A DNA stretch of 64,000 nucleotides, taken from NCBI GenBank assembly GCA_019321725.1, contig CM033111.1, positions 310,001 to 374,000 on the forward strand. The letters run 5' to 3'. The position numbers were made by a program, and so were the translations under genes. This DNA is from Paulownia fortunei (taxonomy: Eukaryota; Streptophyta; Magnoliopsida; Lamiales; Paulowniaceae). Position 1 is the stretch's first letter. Each line of letters opens with the position of its first letter. The notes below the pieces were generated by a model. It made no database searches. It had not been told where the DNA came from and was given only the letters and a program-made list of their open reading frames with translations. Below are positions 57,570-64,000 of the stretch, in pieces.

Positions 57570-60500
57570 ATTGTTGACAACTTTGGGCTTGACACGAACA
57601 CAAGCTAACATTTACAAATGAAAAAAAACAATTATAGTTCCAAATTTCAATGTATGGAAGTCCAAGGGTACCATATTTCATAAAAATAAATAAATGAATC
57701 GATTAAGAGCTTATCAGTATAGATTTCTAGAGTTGGAATCCAAACAAGACTTTTGCAAACGGGAATAACTGCAGTATTATTTGTGACCACACAAAACTAA
57801 ATCCAACTATTGCTTATAAGAGGACAAAATTCTTGCTTTACCATCATAAAGCTAAAATAGCTAAATTGCCGTTATGAAAGTCATTGATTGAAATTCAAAT
57901 AAAATTAAGTAAAACATTGAAAAAAATATATTAAAGAGCATTAAAACTAAGATCAAAAGAAATTTAACATTTGAACAAACAGAATGCTAAACAAATTCTA
58001 GTATTGTTACATTACTATAATAATTTGGTTGTATTGGTTGTCTGTGGTCAAATACTCGTGTGTAATTGATTTTGTTAATATTATAATGAATGAATATTTA
58101 GAATTTCACTTTTTAATATTGGATTTTCAGTCTCTTTGTTTTGCAAAAATCATCGATTTGTGTTTTAATTGAAAAACGTCAACTTCTTGTAAAGTAGGTC
58201 ATAATTTGTGAATCGGCCATTTGGGTTACTTATTTATATTTTTTATTCGAATTAGACATTTTGAAGATGTCTTCAAGTAGGAGATCCAAATAATGAGCAA
58301 CATTAAGATCGCGACCAATACCATTTGTTCTCCTGCAACTCTTCTAATTATTGACAAATGAGTTAGAAATGTGAAATATTGTACATGTCGTAACTTACAA
58401 GTCATAAGAACAAAAAACAAAATAACATATTAATACCCAAAGACGTTATATAATTAATTTTAAAAAAACAGCTCCTATATCATTCGCTACTATTAGTTAT
58501 AGATGGAACAATGATGTCTTCTGCCATGCTTTGCACATCAAATAATGTAACCTTTCTTATACCTATAGGAGTATAAGCTAGATGATTATTAAATTCTACT
58601 CACTTCATTTTGGGCTATTCATGAAAAAAGGATCAGTGATCTCCTATATATATAGATCTATATATATTTCACAATCCTAATCAGAGATGTGTCCATCTGG
58701 GGCAACCAAGGAAATAGAGCGTACATAAAAGGATAAATCATATTGGAGCCCTATTTTTTGCATATGCACTATTGTTTCCAAGTTGGATTTTTTAAATCAA
58801 ATAAGCTTTCTTGACCTTTCTTTTTTTAACTTTTTTTTTATTTTTTGCACTCGGGATGCTTTACTCTTAATCTGACTTTTTTATCTCTACCTATTCGTCA
58901 GTAACATGTAACCTTATTTCTCCCTTTTCTCAATTGTGATCATTTAAAATTATTTTCATGTGTTTTAAACTCTGGCCAATAATTAACCCCTATATATTGA
59001 TGGCCAGGAGGTTTCATGACGCTACATTATTGACTTTTCCATTCATTGGTCGTAAGCTATTAATTTTATGGCACTATAAGGTATATCGGCATTGTAGATG
59101 CATTGATCCACCATGTTCTTCTATAGCTTCACTACTTCATTACTATTTGGAGTGAAGTAGAGTCTATAGTGTTAATTTTGTTTAATATATTTTGGTGGGA
59201 TGTTGAGTAATTCAGAAATCTAAAACTCAAAGAATGAGATGCAATCCAATTTCCTCATGCCAAGACTCTTGTCTAGGTTCTTGCCACTTCTCTTCTTATT
59301 GTGCTTATTATTTTTTAAATTCCTTATTTTTCCTCATGTAACTATGATCTCTTTCTTAAAATATATTAGGCATCTCGGACAGGCCTTCATATTCTTGAAG
59401 CCTCCACCGAAGATGTTTCTTTTGTCTATAGATCTCTGTTGATAAACTTTTGTCCATGTAATTTGATTTGTAGCTTATTGATAATATTTAGATTCACAAA
59501 GGTCGTATAGTTCATTGGAGCTAATTGAAGTCTCAAACTTAAATATTTTTTACTTTAATGTAAAGTTAGTGATGAAGCAGGCCGATAAAATGTTAATTAC
59601 GTAGAGGCTTAGATAAATGCAAAAAAAAAATAAAAAAAAAATAAAATGAGTTTCAGTAAATCTCAACATTTTATACTAATTTCAATACCTGTAATATGAA
59701 TTAAATAGACAAATTTGATAAAATGAAGCAAATTTCGAAAAATTCAGGACATGGTATTAGTATATGAACTTGAAATACATAATGCAATAATTGCAGCACA
59801 CCCACAACAATAAAATTATGACATATTTTAGAGAATTTACCACTTAAAGTACATCCCTCGATTTTAGCATTAAATTACATGAACTCGTGAATTTTAATGA
59901 AATTATAGGAAATTATTTCATGAAATGCTTGAAGACTAACACAAGGAAGAAATATTAAATTGAACCACCAGCGTTGCCCGGGCCGGACAATGCTATTTTT
60001 TTAGTTGTTTCTAGTTGCCACGAAGTTGTTCGATGGATTGGAACACTCATGTCTTGGTGGACACACATGAATGATTAAACCGCCTATATCAAGAGAATCT
60101 ATAGCCCTTTGAGAGGATGAAGCTCTCTTAAAAAAAGCCAAGGTGGAATTGGGGCGCCCACATGAATATACCAAAGAGATGAAAGCTTTGAGACGCCGCC
60201 AACAAAACTAAGTGGATCAAGGCGCCAGGTACTTTTGAAATTCATGTGTCTCTATTTTTTTATTAAAGGACGTAGTGAGTTGTAACTGTGAAAAGATTAG
60301 AAACAGATTGGAAGATTTGACCAAAGAAAGTGATAGTCCTATATATTTACTCCCCATCAATCATCTTTTGCTTTCTCCTAAATAGTGGTAGAGAAAAATT
60401 GCGTATTATGGTCTCCCATGGATTATCTATATACTACGTCTTTTCTAGTATCATAGCTTTCCTGAAATCAACACTTTAATGAAAACGGGTGAAATTGGCA

Positions 60501-61901
60501 TAGATTTTGGTATTCTAAGGACGTCTTTCCTTTGTCTTTTAATAAGTGAAATGACTAGGCCTTAAATAGCTTCTTGATCATCAAACTCATCACTTTTGAG
60601 TCTTTCTTTAGTCTTTATGGATGAGCTACGATGGCTCAGCGTTGGAAGGCAATCGAGTGAAGCTTTTTTTTTTGTTAAGCCATGAAGTGGAATTCTGTCG
60701 AAGAGATGATGAATGCTTTTTCAGCCTTTTGAAAATATTTATTTGGTGTGATCTTCGATTCCCACTTTTCTTGATTAGATAACCATAAAAAAAGAGTAAT
60801 TTGAACTTGTTATCAACCTCATCTAGCTTTTCTAACTTCACAACTGACCACAAACTAAAAGAAGAAAATTCTAGGCAACAGTGATAGCTAGCCAAAAAAA
60901 GTCGATTCTACGCGAAAGATCCATATGGGGAAACAACTGAAATCCACATTAACTAACAAAAAACTCTTTTAAGTAAAAAAGAAAAAAAAGGAAAAAAAAT
61001 CCATGTGGCCAATCTCAGGCATTAATAATGAGAATATAAGGTTTTGTGGACAAGAAAAGAAACAGGATGAGAAGAGGAAAAAGAAGGAAAAAGGCAAGGA
61101 AATAGAAAAAAGAAAATAATTAGCAGCTAGAGAAGAGGTGGAGTTGCAAAGAAAATGTAGTTCCACATCCCTCAGGAGTTTTGTCATGATCATTAGTGTG
61201 GTTTTTCCATATATTGTTTCTTTCCTTTGATATTGATTGTTGATTAAGGGTTTTTTTATTTAAATGCATGAAAAAACTCGTGGGGTTTTATTTCAAAAGG
61301 TGAACCTTTTCTGCATCTCTCTTCAATAAAGGTAAAAAATGAGTATCTCAATGCCTAGTGTCTATCATTACCTCGAGTGTCTCTTTAACTTGTATGCTCT
61401 ACCAATACATGGTGGACAATGCGAGTGAATTTATACCAGGTAAAGCTCACGCGTGAAGGTAATAGAGCATTTATTGACGGGCGATATTTGTATGGTGAGT
61501 TTGGGTCCGTAAAAGGTTTGAAATGGCTCAATTAAGATATAAAAGGCAACTGTTATTTTATGCTCTTTTGGCAAGAAGATATCATTTAATGGTGCAACAA
61601 AGTTTGAAAAGAAACTAGTAGGAAAAGATTTTAAAGTTTAAGATAAGTTGATTGACATGGATGGTGATTAAACATTTAGCTCTAGTGTAGGAATCCATTG
61701 CCTCCATTAATGTTTGTGTGTGTGGAGCAAATTGAGATACATGTTCAATTTCCTGAAAGACCTTAAGTAAGCCATGTAAGTTCAATTACATAAAAGACCT
61801 CTTAGTGGTTACATATAAAGTTTTGTTAAGAAGTGAGCACAGTACCTTTCATTGAGAAAGGTATAATATAGAATACTATGTTGCCTATAGCTTACATAAT
61901 C
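57570..61901. other. AT-rich region without a recognised gene
   Basis: No conserved coding segment was found on either strand. Frames such as 58958-59155, 59239-59442 and 60626-60895 are short and unmatched. Poly-A rich stretches occur near 59619-59645 and 60976-61000. Confidence 0.5.
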
Positions 61902-61904
61902 TTA

Positions 61905-62072
61905 GGTTGTATTTGAATGGGAGATTTGGATTTGATGGAAGAATTTAGGGATAGAATTTCAAATGACTACATGTACGATGAATTTGAAATCCACCATAAT
62001 GACTCAAAAATAGCTGAAAATAAAAGCTCAATGATTTGAAATCCAATGTATCATAACATTATCCAAACATGC
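61905..62072. mobile_element. Tourist-like (PIF/Harbinger) MITE candidate
   Basis: Starts GGTTGTATTTGAATGG and ends with CATTATCCAAACATGC, whose complement is GCATGTTTGGATAATG. These are imperfect inverted repeats of Harbinger type. The trinucleotide TTA flanks both sides (61902-61904 and 62073-62075). It is 168 bases long with no coding frame. Confidence 0.45.
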
Positions 62073-62099
62073 TTATTGAATTTGTTATTATGGATTTGA

Positions 62100-64000
62100 A
62101 ATCCTTAGCTTCATATCCATCAATTGAGCCTTAGGGAATTGTATTTAATAGAATACAGAAATTATTGAATATAGAAAATAAAATAAATGGAAAGTTTGAC
62201 TAATGATACCCTTGAAATTAGTGATATTTCCTTGAAAGGATATTTCCTAGACTTTCTAACATTTTCTACAAGTTCTAACACTACTTTTCAAGCTTGTGAA
62301 ATAGATATTAAATTTGACTCAAAACACAGCTTCAATAGTATTTTTGCGAGTACATCAGCTTCTTGTAGATCTCTAGGAATATAATGCAGAACAATTGAGC
62401 TATTGTCAATCTGAGACTTGATGGAGTTCCTATCGATTTGGGCATGCTTCATCCTATCATGATGAATAAAATGTTAGCATTGCTAATTGGAGACTTGTTG
62501 TCACTATGAAACTTTCTTGTTATTTGTATTGAAATCCATAGTTTATTTACTAACATCTCGATCTAAATCAACTCACAAATTCCAAAGCTACTTCTAGCAA
62601 CTACTATATATTTCTACTTTTCCATGTCCGTACTTTCATGCAGTATTAATTAGTAGATTTTTTGTCCATTGATCTGAGTCATGTGAATCCTTTAGCAACT
62701 CTTCTTCCATTTTTCTAGAAGTGTAGACATGGTCTTAGTGTTCCCTTAAGGTATTATAGGATTTGAGTAATGGCTTTACGGTGTCGTTCTAACTCACTGA
62801 TATTTAGAAAATATGAAGTCTTGTGAGTGATAAACTTGTAAGTTTTTCTATTAAGTGTTGGTATTTATCCTAGTCTATTGGTGGATCATCTTCAGTGGTC
62901 TATATCTCCAATTCATTTCGAGGAAATTTTGGAGTTTACAATGATTCTTGACCTTGAATTATGGTTGTAATTATTTTTTTAGATTGTCAAGTTCTTGAAT
63001 ATCATCTCCTATAATTGCATATTATCCACATTTAATATCACAATTGATTTTTTCATAGCCAAATTACCCCATAACGAGTGAAGCAGGCTTGAGGAGATTA
63101 TTGCAAGTCATATAGAGATTTCTTCAACTTGCAAATAGAATTAAGTTTCTCATTTCCTTCAAATTAGAAAGGCAGTTTCATGCATACCACTCCTTCCAAG
63201 TTACCATTTAGAAAAGCATACTTTACATCCATTTTGTGCAATTCCCAATTTAATTTGGCTGCAAGTGACAGCAATATCCTATACAGATGCATATGTTTTT
63301 TCATAGTCAATGCTCTTTCGATCTAACTTTTACACATCTTATTCTCTTCCAACACATTCATTTTCTCTATTACTGCAACTTTCAACTTTGGGCTATTTAA
63401 GGCCTTGTGAATATTTCTAGGGACCTCAATATCATCCTGTTATAAGATGTATGTCAATAACTCTGAAATAGCTTGTAATTAGCAAGGTAATTTGAGATTG
63501 AATGCTTAGTAATACATGATCTTACTTTTTTTAAGAGCAATAGGAACATCAGGATCATTAATTATATTAGTACTTTTATGTGAAACTTCTCCGGATCAAT
63601 TTGCCTCCATGTGTAATGATTGATTTTGGAGAGGAACTCTTGGTCTCTTTATTTTTTTTAAGAGCAATAGGAACATCAGGATCATTAATTATATTAGTAC
63701 TTTTATGTGAAACTTCTCCGGATCAATTTACCTCCATGTGTAATGATTGATTTTGGAGATGAACTCTTGGTCTCTTTATGTAAACATGGCTTTCGCCTAT
63801 AGTCGATGGTACCCCCTTGATTTGATTTTAGATTAGGATTAGGATGTTAGTATCTATTTTATAAATTAAGAGTTTGGAAGTAAAATGGGAAGATTAATGG
63901 ATTTTGTTGATTTTCCGCATTTTTTCTCTCCTTTGGATGGAAGTATTAGGATAGTAGCTTTGCTATAAAAAATAGGTTACATCACAAAAGATAAAAGAAT
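62100..64000 (-). pseudogene. Decayed Ty1/copia pol remnant running off the window edge
   Basis: On the minus strand at about 63120-63300 the sequence reads LLSLAAKLNWELHKMDVKYA, then FLNGNLEGVVCMKLPF and ICKLKKSLYDL. This is the conserved RT region of Ale-like copia elements, with stop codons after KLPF and after the SLYDL segment. The part at about 62330-62620 has RNase H-like fragments. A possible LTR edge is TTCTAACA near 62281, followed by a CT-rich stretch that could be the polypurine tract. It is too broken to encode any enzyme. Its upstream part lies beyond 64000. Confidence 0.7.
63533..63779. repeat. Recent tandem duplication, 127-base period
   Basis: Copy 1 (63533-63659) and copy 2 (63660-63779) both run from AAGAGCAATAGGAACATCAG to CTCTTGGTCTCTTTAT. 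Only two substitutions are visible (TTTGCC/TTTACC and GAGGAAC/GATGAAC). Confidence 0.95.

Overview
The window is nuclear DNA of a flowering plant, most likely a eudicot. It is AT-rich, has long introns with GT-AG splice sites, and is densely invaded by LTR retrotransposons and small DNA transposons. There is no bacterial-style gene packing, no rRNA or tRNA gene and no CRISPR array. The species cannot be fixed from the sequence.

Only two host genes are recognisable. Both are type II (MIKC) MADS-box genes and both lie on the + strand. The first (14047-19441) is a complete eight-exon SEPALLATA3/AGL9-type gene of 242 residues with all splice sites readable. The second (exon 1 at 36526-36710) is an intact MADS exon of FLOWERING LOCUS C type, with its own TATA box, G-box, leader CArG-box and short upstream ORF. 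I could not find its later exons in the remaining 27 kb. A SEP3 gene followed head-to-tail by an FLC-like gene is the arrangement inferred as an ancestral angiosperm tandem. Here it survives although about 17 kb, including a dead copia element, now separate the two genes.

Layout: 1-4638 intergenic, with a possible solo LTR at the left end. 4639-9583 truncated Ty1/copia element on the minus strand. 9584-14046 upstream region of the SEP3-like gene, with a C-rich quadruplex-type tract and a G-box. 14047-19441 SEP3-like gene. 20386-21154 hAT-like MITE. 25903-32420 copia element on the + strand with a broken polyprotein. 36237-36710 promoter, leader and exon 1 of the FLC-like gene. 37838-40500 En/Spm (CACTA) DNA transposon with a nearly readable Ptta-type transposase gene on the minus strand. 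46300-55712 copia element flanked by a perfect GACTA target duplication, carrying inside it a Ty3-type non-autonomous (LARD-like) element primed by tRNA-Asp at 48253-54124. 57148-57561 textbook hAT MITE with an 8-bp target duplication. 61905-62072 Tourist-like MITE. About 62100-64000 decayed copia pol on the minus strand.

How the genes work together: the SEP3-type protein would be a floral-quartet cofactor and the FLC-type protein a candidate flowering-time repressor. Both upstream regions contain the same 9-base G-box core, in opposite orientation. Everything else with coding potential is transposon-derived and mostly inactivated. The main surprises are the conserved SEP3-FLC tandem, the missing exons of the FLC-like gene inside a transposon-rich tract, two quadruplex motifs flanking SEP3 exon 1, and the nested transposon structure with uneven LTRs.
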